From contig NC_060235.2 in assembly GCF_021155775.2 (NCBI RefSeq), positions 8,231,193 to 8,295,192 of the forward strand: a DNA stretch of 64,000 nt. The letters run 5' to 3'. Shown one piece after another: positions 35,754 through 47,943 of the stretch. A program made the position numbers and the translations under genes. The notes under the pieces were generated by a model. That model was given only the letters and a program-made list of their open reading frames with translations. It did no database searches and was not told the origin of the DNA. Origin of the DNA: Neodiprion pinetum (Eukaryota > Arthropoda > Insecta > Hymenoptera > Diprionidae). Within the stretch, counting starts at the first letter, position 1, and each line of letters opens with the position of its first letter.

Positions 35754-36899
35754 ACTCGCTGTTGGTAGTATTCTGCTCGGCTCGTCCCTTTCGAGAGATG
35801 CGAGTTGGAAAACTTTGGCGACCGTCTCTCACAATAACTCTAATTGATCATCCGGACATTTGAATAGGAGGATTCGATAATAATCCAAAATAAATCTCCA
35901 CAATGCCGTTAAAGCCGTTGAATTTGAGGACCGGTACGATACTTGAAATAGTTTTTTTTCCCCAATGTTCCTAGATCGAATTATTTCTATTTTTGGAGCA
36001 TCGAAACGTCCTCATATTGGATTCTGTAAGTGTTTATTTTCTTAATTATTTGCGACTTGGAAAGCAATTTAGTACGAAATTAGTGGATTAGAATCAAGCA
36101 AATATTCTGACAATTCGGCTTGGACTGTAGATTCATACTGTTTGTTATTCGTGGTTATTGATTATTAAGAATATTTAGTAACGACGGATGATAAACAGTC
36201 GAGTTGAGTCAAGCTGTCAAGGTATATGGGATTACATGCATTGCGGCGATTTGTCATGTGTATAAAACTCAGATATTTGACGGTTGGCAACCCTGAAAAA
36301 TTTACACATATTTGTTGATAATATGAACCAATCAGTAGCGATGCAACGCGAATTTCGATAATTTATAAACTTGGAAGAATATGTATCGCAATATCTTTAA
36401 AAATGTCTGACAATAATCGTTACAAATTTTTTTCCCAAGAAGTAAAATCCGGAACAAATTCATCGAGCTCAATAAAAAATCGGATGAAGTTACGAATACT
36501 TGGCTTGATGGGGTTACCTCAAGCATCGCAAGAAAAAGAGCAAATTATGTAGGTTCTGATTTTTTCTTCCAGATTCGAGACCAGAAAAGACTAATAGCAA
36601 TTCTAGAAATTTTTCATATCGATGCTAAGAATTATAGAAAAAAAAATGTGAAAGCCTGGTATCTTGCCGAAAAGAAATAAGAGCGAGCAATCTGAAATCT
36701 ATGGAAGACCAAACAATTTCAGTTTTGAGATAGTTGTTCGTCGTTTTTTAGGCCCGAAAATATGTAGTTTGATACGCGTGTAGTTTTGTTGAAAAATTCT
36801 GGACTTATTGTTAGCAACAGTGTTTCATACAAATGAGACACTTTTTATGAATCAGAATCGATGAAGACTCATATTCAATTTTTGAGATGGCCTTGTTAC
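35754..36899. other. Gene-free stretch
   Basis: Nothing recognisable. AT-rich sequence with a T run from about 36903 at its right edge. Confidence 0.5.
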
Positions 36900-36914
36900 T
36901 TTATTTTTTTTTTT

Positions 36915-37220
36915 TTTTTGAACCGCTAAAAACGAATCAGACGTCAAAATTTTGTAATCAAAAATAGCGGATCCGATATGGTCGACTGAAAATATGAAAC
37001 TTGATCCGATTTTCTTGAAATTTGTTATTCAGGGGTTTCCGGGGTCGCTGAAAACGAATCCAACGTCAGAATTTCGAAATTCCGGATGGCGGATCCAATA
37101 TGGTGGACTAAAAATATAAAAATTGATTCTGTCCGCTCGTATTAGATTCACAATTTTGGAGTTTGAGAATTTCTCGGTTCTGACTCCATTTTTCAAATCA
37201 GTGACATCGAGAACCCTCAA
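36915..37220. repeat. Two tandem units of about 115 bp plus an inverted partial unit
   Basis: Unit 1 (about 36920-37030) and unit 2 (about 37035-37145) share CGCTGAAAACGAATC-type text, ACGTCA-AATTT, GGCGGATCC-ATATGG and GACT-AAAATAT in the same order. Reverse-complemented, 37150-37220 resembles the start of the unit again (GGGTTCTCGATGTCACTGA and GTCAGAA), so a third piece is inverted. GCGGATCCAATATGG words are, from memory, common in dispersed insect repeats; no family is assigned. Confidence 0.55.
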
Positions 37221-37224
37221 AAGA

Positions 37225-40200
37225 CCAATTTCAAGTATTTTACCACAAGTAAAAATGTATGCTTCAAAGGGTTAATCCGGCGAGTGCAGATTTCAGCTGG
37301 GCAAAGAGATTCAGATTGTGGTTAGCTCAGTGCTGAGTGTCAGTATCCTCGCGCCCTGCCAATGTGCTCAACAGAATCCGCCAACTTTAGTTGATAACTA
37401 AACTCCGTCTGAGCTAATGCAGTTGGACGACTCTCGCTGCGTCCAGAGCACGCCGAATCTATGGTCTCTCACCCGATAAAGCAGAGTGGCGGCCTTTGGA
37501 AATGGATGCTAACAGGTCACCCAAGTTCGCCCGCAACGCCAGCTTGATCGACTTGACTATACCGACTGAGTAACTCCCGTCTTCTTTTAAAGGAACTTTC
37601 CCCTTCTCTCAAGACGGCAGGACGTCTTATACCTAACCTGTTGGAAATATCTCTATAAAATTTTTCTGCTTGACTCACAGAAATCTCCGACTCGTGCCCT
37701 GGGTAGAAAGTTAGTACGGAATAGTTCGCAGAAAGACCGACACGTCCAAGGTGTGCTCATCTAGGATTAGCAGACAGCATCTTTTTCTTTATCGCTGAAA
37801 TCCCAATAACGAAACATCGACTTCGACACTTGTGATCTGTTGAACAACTCTCGATGACGTTCAAATTCAGGATAACAGCTGCCTAGTTTGCAGTAAGAAT
37901 GATTGTTGGAAAGTAGAAAATATGATCGAGCTCATTCTTTTCATATAATGTCAGAGTTCCAATGAATCCAAATAAAAGATGATATTATTTTTATTGAACT
38001 AATGAAAAGTATTAATTCAATTCGATGTTACTTTTATTTCCGTGTATTCACGAATGGCAAAGAATGAAGTATTGAATGAAAAATATATTAAATTACTTGC
38101 ATTCCTTGGCGTGCAAGATTCGACCTCAGGGGCTTCACAATTGTTATTTGCCAATGAAATAATTTAAGTTAGTTAATGTCATTCCTAATAAATAAACATG
38201 AGTACGAGAATATTTTGCAAAATGTGTAAAAAATGACACGATTGACTATCGATAAGTGATTCGAAGCGTTTTCCAACAGCGGCACTTTACAGAGGTAATT
38301 GGCCAAGCACCCGTAAACAGAAGGTTGCGTGGGAAGCTCTCGAGCAAGGATTCGGAGAAGCGGCTCTACTCAGAGAGGCGCTCCATTCGGAGGTAAAACT
38401 GAACCTATATATCATTGAAAGGAAAAGTGATAAGCTTGTCGTAAATTATTCCTGGGTCTCTGAAATGCTTTCCACTGTCAAACATCCAGCTGCCGTTTGC
38501 GTTGCGGCGTTGCGAAACACCCATACACCGGAATACACAGCTGCTCGCGTCGAAAGTGAAGACCAGAAATAGGTTTCTGTCAGTAACAGAAACTTCATTT
38601 CGCTTAAGACGCTTAGCCCCGCGGGCAAACGTGCACAAACACCGTCATGGCCCGCAAAAAGCACACCCACGCGACGTACAGGACCATTCAAGACTCAGCT
38701 GCGGCTACTCAAAGCCCCAAAGGCCAGGAGAACATTGCGGGGCCGACAATTTGCAGCTTAGAATGGAGGGTCTGCGGGTCCGTGACTGCCTTTGGCATTT
38801 CCGTCACTCGCGTTCAAGGCACATATACCTTGACGTCGAACCGAGGCGTTCCTCAGATTCACTACTACATCGAAGGTGCTTGTTATTTGAGTTACTCTTA
38901 ATTGTCCTGTGACGATGTCATCGCTGCAGATTAGATAATTCCATGTCAAATAGTGTGGGATGCGATTTAGTGAAATTGGGTACACGACATGGGTTTTTAT
39001 CCGATAAATACAGAATAGTACGGTGCCTACGAATTCGTTCATAACTTTGTCATGCTCTTCCATATCGTGAAGAACTCGCTTTGACGTAACTCAATTTGAT
39101 AAATTAAATCAGTTACACTTGGTCTGCAGTCTTCACTTCGAAACGTTATTGATATTGTTTGGACTGGACTGCAAACCTACAGATGCAGTTTTAAGAAGAC
39201 CGCGGTACCTTTCTGAAGTACGAACAGTACGGTAAGATGAAATTTTTGTCACGTAATGTTAGTAAAATTATACTAACAAATACCTCTATCATGGGGAGGT
39301 TGTCATGTCACGTAAAAAGCTTGACGACAACCTGAAGCTCTAACCTTGTCGAAACCTAGACCATTCATTTTGCATATTCAATTAATGACCAACTAGGAAT
39401 GACTACCATGGAAGTCGTAACTAGCAGTCCCGATTGGTACATCGTCATAAAAATTTCGACACAAGTTCGTCCGATGAATGTCGCAAGTTGTGACACAACT
39501 TGCAGTGCAAGCTTGTAACGATCGGAAATAATTAACGCGGCGTTCGATACCTCGTCGAAAGACCAAAGCGTTGTGGGTAATTAGTTTCTTCCCAGCAGTA
39601 AGCCCTGGCTTCGCATTTTCCTGCTGTACTCGGTACTGCGAAAGAGGGGTCGGGTGGTGTACCCGGTTTTAATTTGCAACAGCGGGTTTTAATCGTTAGG
39701 CGTAGGGAAACTTTTCCGTTCTGATCAGTGTTCTTCAAAAGGGTTGAGCAGCCCCCCCACGTTGACGGGAAAGTTAAGCCTTATTCGAAACTCCGTTGGG
39801 CTCAGCATCGACGTAGCAATCATGGACACCCGCGATACCCACGCTGTCTTTTGCCCGATAGTCCGCGATATGGTTTACATGGTTCGCATAAACCTTCTCC
39901 CAAGAATTATAAAAGTAAAATTTCTGTGATAACGAGGATGCCAAACTTTTCAAAAAAACATTTCACGCCATGGTGGGTATATCCATGTTTTTATGTACTT
40001 TACATGCCGATGGGAAACTGCGTATGGATACAGGAGATGGACGAGTATACTCTGAATTGGACGAAAAATCAGGATTAAAAACTTGACGCAATTCCTGCTG
40101 CATCAGCGATCTCGCTTCGCAATGCTTGCAGTCAGTGCAAAGTAAACTCGGTATTTTCAGAAGCCGGGAATTCATCTCGTCACTCGATTTTATGAGCAAG

Positions 40201-41168
40201 TTTTTCTCCCCATGCGAGATATCCCATGAGCTGATGCAGAATATCACGTGTATGTGACATCATCGGACTAATCGGTTGCACATATTTACACGGTTTTTCA
40301 AACTTCGATTAAAGGGCAACGCCTGATGCGTTTGGACGCAATGGCGCAAATTAACGCCGGATTTATTGAGCTATAACGATGGCTAAGTGAACACTGCTAA
40401 GGGGACTGTAGAGGTTAGAGGTTTTGGAACTTTGCGTGATTGATTCTTTACAACAATGGTACAAATAAATACGATATAACCGGCTCATACTTTCAGGGGT
40501 GTTTATTGGTATATTTGTGATTAATTATGTTGCATGGCGCGCTTGTCAAGCTAATAATATGGATGGTTCAACATCGTTAGTCTTGGACACATTGCTCCAA
40601 CATTTTGTTTTCAGCGCACTTTAAAATCAAAAAGCTTTTTGCTTGTCAAGTCACAAGTAATTGCATCGCACCGAATTTCACTGACAACGAATGATCATTC
40701 CATTTATGAAATTTGCACTACATAACTTTGGCATTTTATTATTCCAGACAAAATTGGAAATAATCCTTTCAGGGTCAGATACTTGTCATCGAGAGATCGA
40801 AAATTTGTCGACACTCAATCTGTAAAAATCACCGTGTACCATGAAGATTCAAAATAACCTCATCGCGTATGCTTGTCACCGTTTTGGGTAATGTAGAGTT
40901 TCGAAAGGGCGTCGTATTTCAATCGCGACCGTTCCACTAAAGTTTCAACACCCCATCATTCTAAAATGCCTCCTAAAAATGTACCATGGGAATAGAGAAA
41001 TGCCATGTTCCAGCTTCGTACGTTATTTTATTGTGGTGAGAAAGCGATGAAAAATTATAGATACGCGGTAAATTTTTAATGTTGATGGAAAAATTGTGGA
41101 TAAGGTCAGCAAGCCACAAATATAGATAAAAATTGACTTCAATAGTTACATAATTGAGATAAAAAATA
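37225..41168. other. Gene-free stretch with two GC-richer patches
   Basis: No gene recognised. The patch at about 37290-37640 is GC-richer than its surroundings, has sharp edges and has no open frame. A second at 38480-38900 has overlapping frames of up to 136 codons on both strands without a known family. A short inverted repeat (GAGGTTGTC with GACAACCT) lies near 39296-39331. Confidence 0.45.
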
Positions 41169-41170
41169 TA

Positions 41171-41220
41171 CGAGGTGTGTTTAAAAATAATCAGAATTTT
41201 GTAATCTTGCGTATTGTGTT
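41171..41220 (+). mobile_element. Isolated mariner 5' tip
   Basis: The first bases, CGAGGTGTGTTTAAAAATAA, followed by TCAGAATTTTGTAATCTTGC, match the 5' terminus of the mariner at 19900 (read on the minus strand), including its subterminal GAATTTTGTGATTTTGCGC stretch. A TA precedes it at 41169-41170. Only about 50 bp remain before the sequence passes into the foldback element. No matching 3' tip was found nearby. Confidence 0.7.
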
Positions 41221-41566
41221 GGTACTTAAAGGTACTTTCTGTGAATTTTTTCAGATTTTTTAGATTACTTGATACTACGGAAATGTTTTTGTTTTAAGCC
41301 CCGTATATTATGGAAGATTCAAATCGGGCAAAACAAATTTTAACATAAAAAAGTCGTGTTTTTCCATGAACTATTTAATGCGATGTATGTTACATTTAAA
41401 ATTGCATTAAATAGTTCATGGAAAAACATAACTTTTTTACGTTCAAATTTTTTCTTGTCTGACTTCAATCAACCATGATATACGGATTAAGAAAAAAAAA
41501 ACATTTCCGAAACGAGTAAATTAAAAAATCTGAAGAAATTCACAGCTAGTATCTTTAAGTAGTACT
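41221..41566. mobile_element. Foldback element with arms of about 160 bp
   Basis: The left arm (41221-41381) and the reverse complement of the right arm (41404-41566) align throughout. Shared text includes ACTTAAAG-TACT, CTGTGAATTT, TTCAGATTTTTTA, CGGAAATGTTTTT and CGTATAT-ATGG, and an exact TTTTTCCATGAACTATTTAA at the inner end. The loop is only about 22 bases. It has no coding frame. Because it abuts the mariner tip exactly, it may have inserted into a mariner or may be a rearranged piece of one. Confidence 0.75.
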
Positions 41567-42084
41567 ACTATATAACCAATTATGAAACGGATTCAAGAGA
41601 ATATAAAAAAAAAAGTGGCTGAGTTGGTCGTGAACGCCTCGTATGCGAACGTGAAAATCAAATTACAAACGGTATTTGAAAGGAGAAGTTGGAGCTTTTG
41701 AATGAAATGGTCGGTGGCGACTGGATTATATGAAGTTAACCGATTTAACCGCTCGCTAGTTCGACACTGGTGATGACTACAGTTCCATTCCCCACTTGAG
41801 TTCCGCTTGTAGTTCCAGTTCGGATGCGTGCCATATATGATTGCAATTATTGCTGTATAGTAGCGGAGAAGTAGGGCTAAACTTCCAGCAGGCTTTGAAT
41901 AACAAGGAGATTCCACTTTGCCGAGAAACTCGCGAAGCAGAGGTGCATAAACAGCCTGCCGGAGTAAGTGCAAGCAAATCGTTGTTGCGCGCTGCACTGA
42001 CTCGAGGGAAACTTGCCTGTTTAGTTGATTAAGAATTACCCTACTAGTCTTCATTGGTGATGCTTATGCGCCAGAACGTGAAAT
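41567..42084 (-). other. Open frame of 153 codons, unrecognised
   Basis: A minus-strand frame (42054-41593) begins MKTSRVILNQLNRQVSLESV and continues with a leucine-rich stretch ending in a short Phe run. No domain, signal peptide or family is recognised. Another frame of 66 codons on the same strand and one of 63 codons on the plus strand overlap it. One frame of this length is expected by chance in 64 kb of AT-rich DNA. Confidence 0.1.
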
Positions 42085-43312
42085 GGTGGGGGTCGATAAC
42101 CCGAAAGACCAAAAAGTCGACTGGTCGAAAAGTCGAAATTTTCGAGATACGAATGTCAAAATAACGAATGAATGATCAGTGTATCATCCAATAGAGTAAC
42201 TGTTTTTCGAAATTTCATTCAGCCAAATGCTTTTTTATTAGAAAAAGTATTTTCAGAATAGTCTGCATTCCGAATGAACAAAGCGCCGAATGTGAAGATG
42301 TAGAAAAATTAAAGTTCCGAGATTAAAAATTGAGAGCGGCTAATAATTCGAATAGTCAAGAAACGGAAAACGTATTTGTCTAAAATCAAAGTTCAGAAGG
42401 ATCCAAATTTCGAACGATTACTTCGAAGGACCAGAAGTATCGAATCTCCTGACGATTCGGAATTTGTGAAATTCGTTGACTTGATGCTAGTTTTATAGAG
42501 ATTATCTCGTTGCACTAGACAATCGTCTGTGTCATCAAAGATAAAAAGGACGCAAAAGAATGGACAACATACTTTTAATAACATATAATTCGGGATTTGG
42601 AATTCTGACCTGTCGAGTCTTTGGTCGGTCGTTGTTGACAAATTCAAATTTGTAAGTTTTCGAAAACGGCCTCGGTCTGACATTTGAAAAGTCAACTTTT
42701 GGACTCTTCGGTATTTTCAAAATTCAATATATCGCGCTTCGTAATCTTGCCCTTATCGAAAAGAAAAAATTTCGGTATAAATTTATTCATACATTTTGCA
42801 TTATCAATTTTTATTTTTCCACAAGACAACTTTTCTTCGTGTTTATAGTTTTTTTACGTTTTCGATTGTCGATTATTTGATTTTCCGGATTTCGGCCGGT
42901 AGACTTTTTCGTCTGTCACATTTTTCTAACTCATTTCCCAACCAGCGGGTGTAAAAATTAGAAAAACCGAAAATCAGAATGATCGAGATTCCGAACCTAA
43001 AAATATCGAAAATCTGAAACAAAGAAAGGTCAAAGTGGCGAAATTTCTTCAAGCCAGGAATTCACAGAACTGACAATGATGGATCATGCAGAATTTCGAT
43101 GTTTCAAATTTTTAAATTTTCTCATTTCTGCACTTTCGAAACTTCAACTTCAACGAATTTACGACCTTTCGGATCCTTAAACTTCGCGTTTCGGACCATT
43201 CGAAACTTTAATAGTTCGTAAAAGCTTGATTTCTTTACTTCAAGTTTCATCAGAAAAAAATATAGAATTTCGCGCTATCGGAACTTTTCAAATTCGACAT
43301 TTCAACCCCACC
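42085..43312. repeat. Degenerate TCGAAA-word region with inverted ends
   Basis: The left end has GGTCGATAACCCGAAAGACC and GGTCGAAAAGTCGAAATTTT. The right end, reverse-complemented, has GGGGTTGAAATGTCGAATTT and AAAAGTTCCGATAGCGC. Between them short words such as TTCGAAA, ATTCCGAA and TTCGGA recur in both senses. The right end is shared, about 42 of 46 bases, with 55087-55131. This suggests an old foldback or satellite-derived element whose interior has drifted. Confidence 0.5.
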
Positions 43313-43734
43313 CCGATGCTCCAATTCTTGAGTCGTGGCGTGTTTCGTACTATCAAATTATTCACTGGTTACTATTTTTCCTTGATTTGAAACTGCGGAG
43401 GACCAAATGGAACAATATATATATGCTCACGTAAAAGATTGGCATTATAACCCTGGTCCAGTCTCCATCCTTGATTAAGAGTGAGTAGCCATAGTGTGAA
43501 ATGCGATCGTAACATCCCTTCAAGGTTCGAGAAAAGGCGTGCCATTCGTATCACGTTCAGAGTCTGTTCATTTCAACGCACATTTCCAACCTCAACGGAA
43601 ACATTTTCTTTACTAACCTCTCAGGTCGATAAATAAGCGAACACAGACGTAGAATGCGTATTTCTCCTAACGAAATGAATAAAAATTGAACTGAAAACTC
43701 GTTGATTATATTATTGAAGATTACGTTCTACAAA

Positions 43735-43827
43735 GGATTTCCATTAGCTGTTAATTTCATGCCAAACGTGGAATTTATCACTCCGCTAATTTGTAATGGC
43801 ATGAAATCACAGCTAATGAAAATCCAT
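43735..43827. mobile_element. Small palindromic element of about 95 bp
   Basis: The left arm GGATTTCCATTAGCTGTTAA continues through TTTCATGCCA. The right arm, reverse-complemented, reads GGATTTTCATTAGCTGTGAT and TTTCATGCCATTAC. The arms are about 30 bp each with a loop of about 35 bp. It has no coding capacity, and the target duplication is not resolved. It is either a MITE or a chance-preserved hairpin. Confidence 0.6.
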
Positions 43828-44004
43828 TGCATATTGTATTTATCAATTCGCATGTAAATTGTTTCACATAAAAATTCCTTTGACCGAAGGTACGATGAAT
43901 CATTTCTTCGTCGGTTATGTTGTACTGTCTACCTGTTCCGATTTTATTACTTCAATCGCAATAACAATTTTCTCCAACTATTTACGAATCAGTTTGCAAG
44001 CTTC

Positions 44005-44640
44005 TGAATTTAGAGAAAACTTTTTTTTTTGTAAAAATCAGTATACGGACGTATTTTGTGAAACATTTTATGGTGTAAGCACAATATTTTGCTGTAAATA
44101 CCGAAATTAATGAAACAATTGTTTCAACATCGCAAGAAAATTTTGTTGAATAAAACGTATTTTTCAATACGAAATCTTGATTTTAATTCAGTCAATTTGA
44201 CAAAACATTACTTTCTTCATAGTATTATCTATATATTACTAATAATACTCTCCGGTAGATTCAACTAAATCGCTTCATACAATTCACTAAATCTATCTGT
44301 CTAGTGTAATCATCAGAACTAAATCATTCGTGGTCTAATACCATTGAATCAGCCTGTCAATTCTCAGTGGCACATTTCTTTGCCATTGTTTGATGTGACT
44401 CTTTGTTTCACCTAGCATAAATCACAAACGAACGGTAGTCCTTTCAGTTACAACAATTGAACAATGATATTTTAATCCTAACAAAATTAATTCACTGTCC
44501 AGATCTGATTTAGCAACCGTAAATAAATTCTTATGCGTTATAAAATTAACTAAACATTTTTGGTGTGTGAAAATAATGTTTGATCGGATGTACATCAACC
44601 CTGAAATTTTATTGCCAGGACGAAATTTTGTTTATTATTA
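44005..44640 (-). repeat. Three-copy dispersed repeat, copy C
   Basis: Read on the minus strand this matches copy B at 57215-58015 in order. It starts AATTTCGTCCTGGCAATAAA, passes through GGTATTAGACCACGAATGAT and AAGCGATTTAGTTGAATCTA, and ends in text like TATTTACA-CAAAATATTG. Relative to copy B it lacks about 190 bp between the TAGACAGAT landmark and the AGCGATTTAGTTG landmark. Small open frames are not conserved between copies. Confidence 0.7.
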
Positions 44641-47216
44641 AAAAATTTTTTACTCAGCGGGCCTTCGTTACGGCCACTTATTTCGAAATATGCGCTGATT
44701 GGAAGCGAATCGAGAGGATACGCTTGCGATTCGAGATTAAATTCCGTTGTATCTGACATTACCAGAATTCCAATACCTAAATTCGATAAACCAACCCTCT
44801 CTAAATACCTCTTTCGTCATGTAGCAGCAATTGCTTAAGCGAACGATTTCCGAATAAATTGAAGTAGATTTACCGATTTACGACTCGGTGATGTGTCCGT
44901 TTTTTAATTCCCGTAATTCCTTTTTCACCTCTCGTCCCTTGCAGCATGATCCCTGGGCTCTTACATGCAATAAATTCCGAAGGCCTAAACTAGAAAGAAA
45001 CTCATTTAACCGCGTGCATGGCTGAGTAGAAGTGAAACGGTTGAACGTTAATCCCGCCGCGTTCGATTCTATGCTCACCCTGAATAAATTTAAAACCACT
45101 CGAGAGTCTCCGCGGGTTTCTCTCGCGCCTGCGAATCCTGCCTCTCCTCCCTTTTATTACTTCACTCTCGGACAAGACGAACGACACGAGCGTTGGGGAA
45201 TTATGCAGAATAAAATCCACCTGATGTTTACGCTGACCTACCTACATCACGATTCCTCTGCTGCAACTCTGAAAACTTATTGGTAAGGTTAGCGTCCGAT
45301 GCCTGCTCATAAATCTAATTTTCCATACATCGTTTTTTTTAAAATCACGGCGTAGAAACGGCGATATCGATTCGAATAACTTGACAAAATTCTGGGACAC
45401 CTTTTGAATATTATATTCCAAAGCAAATTAGTTATCCTTAGCAAGATAAAAGTTTGAATATGAGAAAAAAAATAAATAAAAAATTCATAGAATAACAAAA
45501 TACCGAAAAATGGATGATTCTACTCAAAAAACGATAACTCAATAAATTTTCTATATTTTAAAATGAAAAATTACTGAGTAACTCTCGAAACACAGATGTT
45601 GAAGAAAAAACGTATGAAGATATTACGCGATGAATAAAGGTATTTATTTGAGTGAGTAAAGTCGAAATTTTGGCAAAAGAATTCATTAACGATTTTTGAG
45701 ATATTTCAATATTTATCTTGGATCAAATCAGATTATTTTAGTTGTTTTTTATATGGAATTTACGGTAATGATACTGTGGGTCATTTTGACCCCAATTTGC
45801 AGTGTGAGGGTTAAAACATTGAAATGTTCTTGTGACTTTCAACTTGTTCAATGAAGATAAGATATTGAAAAAAAAAAAATGATAATAATAATTCTTCAAG
45901 TATTTCACCGAGTTATTTTTTTCACTCCGACTTTTCATGATGGTTCAATTTTCGTCCATTTTTGACAAATCAGCTTTAAACCTACTTTGTAAATCAATTA
46001 TATTTTAATTTTTTACGCAAAACATACAGCAAAATTGAATTTATTGAAGCAATCTAATTTATTCAGTCATTATCATCGCCTGATAATTATTATCCAATCG
46101 TTGCAGATATAAAATTGATACTTCAGTCGAAGGTTGTTATTCAGTCACAAAAAAAAAAAATAATTCAATACATCAATACACATTTTCATCTTCGTTTTCC
46201 TTCACTTCACTACGAATATTATTAATATTCAGTCCACAAAGCAGACAGCAGTCCAATTCATTTTATCAGGTGGTCCAACATCAGATACCTTATTATTTAT
46301 TGTAAAATTCATTGTAAAGAAGACTAAGAATTTTTTGCGCAAGCATAATGATTGTTTCTGAAAACCATTTGACGACGACATGACGCACGTGATTAAAAGT
46401 AACAAAGTCAATTTTCCACCCGTCAAATAATTCGCTACCCGTAAAAATAATTTTTTCTCTTTGTATTATCCATATAAATTCAAATTGATAAATATTTCAC
46501 GTTTTCTGCCTCGTGTTGCATACATCTTGAGACGTATAACTTGTGACAAAATAATTCCATACGAACAATTAGACTAATTGTAATGAAAAGAATTCAATTT
46601 TCCGCCACGATAACGTATCTTGAAAAAATATAAAAAAATTGTGTCATATCATAATAATAATAATTCCGCGTGAAAAATGATCTCAAGCGCTCAATTTTCT
46701 TTTTCATCCCATCGTTCGAGTTCCTGTGAATTTTTCTCACCGATTAGTGGTGAGAATTTGGTGAGAAAACGTACGAATCGTAGAACGTAGCGGAAATTTG
46801 CGGGTAAACTCAACCGTGTTAATGGTGAATTATTTTCATAATCGCAGTATTTTCAAGTTTATAATGTCCGAGCTGGGATAAGAGTTCACGGTGCATCTAC
46901 CTGGTGGACACCTACGCACACCTGCATACGTGCGATGCAGTTTCAAAGCCGTTTCAACCAAGAGCCAGTGGGTATTAAAATTCCCCCGAATGATGTTAGT
47001 TTAGCGTCTGTCGGTGTTATTTATGGGATGTATCCCAGAAGCGTTGTATGTTTTAAAACTTCAGCGATATGAATCACCGCAGAAGTCACACTTTTTATAG
47101 GCATTAAACGAGGTTCTGCCCGTACGCACTCTTTTTATTCGCTGCAGCGGGCTGCAAGAATCCCGGTTTCAATGTGACAAAAAGCAATTAATGTATGTGT
47201 TGGGTGACGGTGTTTT
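44641..47216. other. Gene-free stretch with a possible piggyBac-type tip
   Basis: No gene recognised. At 45778-45814 the dyad GGGTCATTTTGACCC is followed by GTGTGAGGGTTAA. Reverse-complemented, this starts TTAACCCTCACACTGC, the look of a piggyBac-type inverted end, but no partner end was found. A runs are frequent (for example about 45870-45880 and 46149-46160). Overlapping frames near 44878-45286 have no known domain. Confidence 0.45.
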
Positions 47217-47220
47217 TTAA

Positions 47221-47939
47221 TAGGGTTGTTTTTGAACTTTTATGATCCCAGGGGATTAAGCGCTTTCGAATTATTGGATAAAAAAAATTTCATGAAAATG
47301 TGACACCTCTAAAAGTTTTTTTGTTTTCTGAAATTTTGCGAATCGTTGACGAATGTACCGAAAATAATGGAAGATAGATATTTTTGTAGAAGATTGAACG
47401 CTTTACAAAAAAGCTTCGATGCATAAAATTCGTAAATGAAAGCTTTCATATGTTAACTAACGTTCAAAGTTTAATTTATACAAAATCATCATTTTCTCAA
47501 GTATAGCTACAAAATGAACAATCGCATTATAAAATACATAGCATATTTCTTTCAGGTTACTAAATATAAGACAGAATGGTGTAATTACATTATTCTAAAA
47601 CCTCATTATATAATGGTAAAAATTATTTTCCACCAGCATAGATCGATGTAGGTGACTCTGAAAAATTTTTTCAAAATCTTACTCCCGGTTGATGTCGTGA
47701 GCCGGTCACAATTTTCCACAAAAATATGTATTCTCCATCATTATTTGGTATATTTGGCAACAACTTATAAGATTTTAAAGAGCAAAAAAAGTTTTTCCCA
47801 CGTTTTCACATAAAATACTTGGATCACGAAGCGAACTATCTCAAAGTTGACATAGTGGGCTCAGATTCTCAGGGGTTTTTTTTCATCGATTTAAAAGCAT
47901 TTAAGCCAATGGGGTCATAAAAATTCAAAAATAGCGCTA
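47221..47939. mobile_element. Candidate TTAA-flanked inverted-repeat element of about 720 bp
   Basis: The left end reads TAGGGTTGTTTTTGAACTTT then TATGATCCCA. The right end, reverse-complemented, reads TAGCGCTATTTTTGAATTTT then TATGACCCCA. Similarity of about 70 percent runs for roughly 70 bp. Both ends are bordered by TTAA (47217-47220 and 47940-47943), the target of piggyBac-type transposons. The interior has no transposase frame. The first bases differ from the usual CCC start of that superfamily, so the class is uncertain. Confidence 0.5.
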
Positions 47940-47943
47940 TTAA

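Noticed and set aside
37300..37400. tRNA-like text (GTGGTTAGCTCAGTGCTGAG)
   Set aside because: It resembles an A-box region, but no B box (GGTTCGA-type), acceptor stem or cloverleaf spacing follows.
38405..39063. Overlapping frames of 77-136 codons on both strands
   Set aside because: Mutually overlapping on opposite strands with no recognisable domain; no evidence favours one frame.
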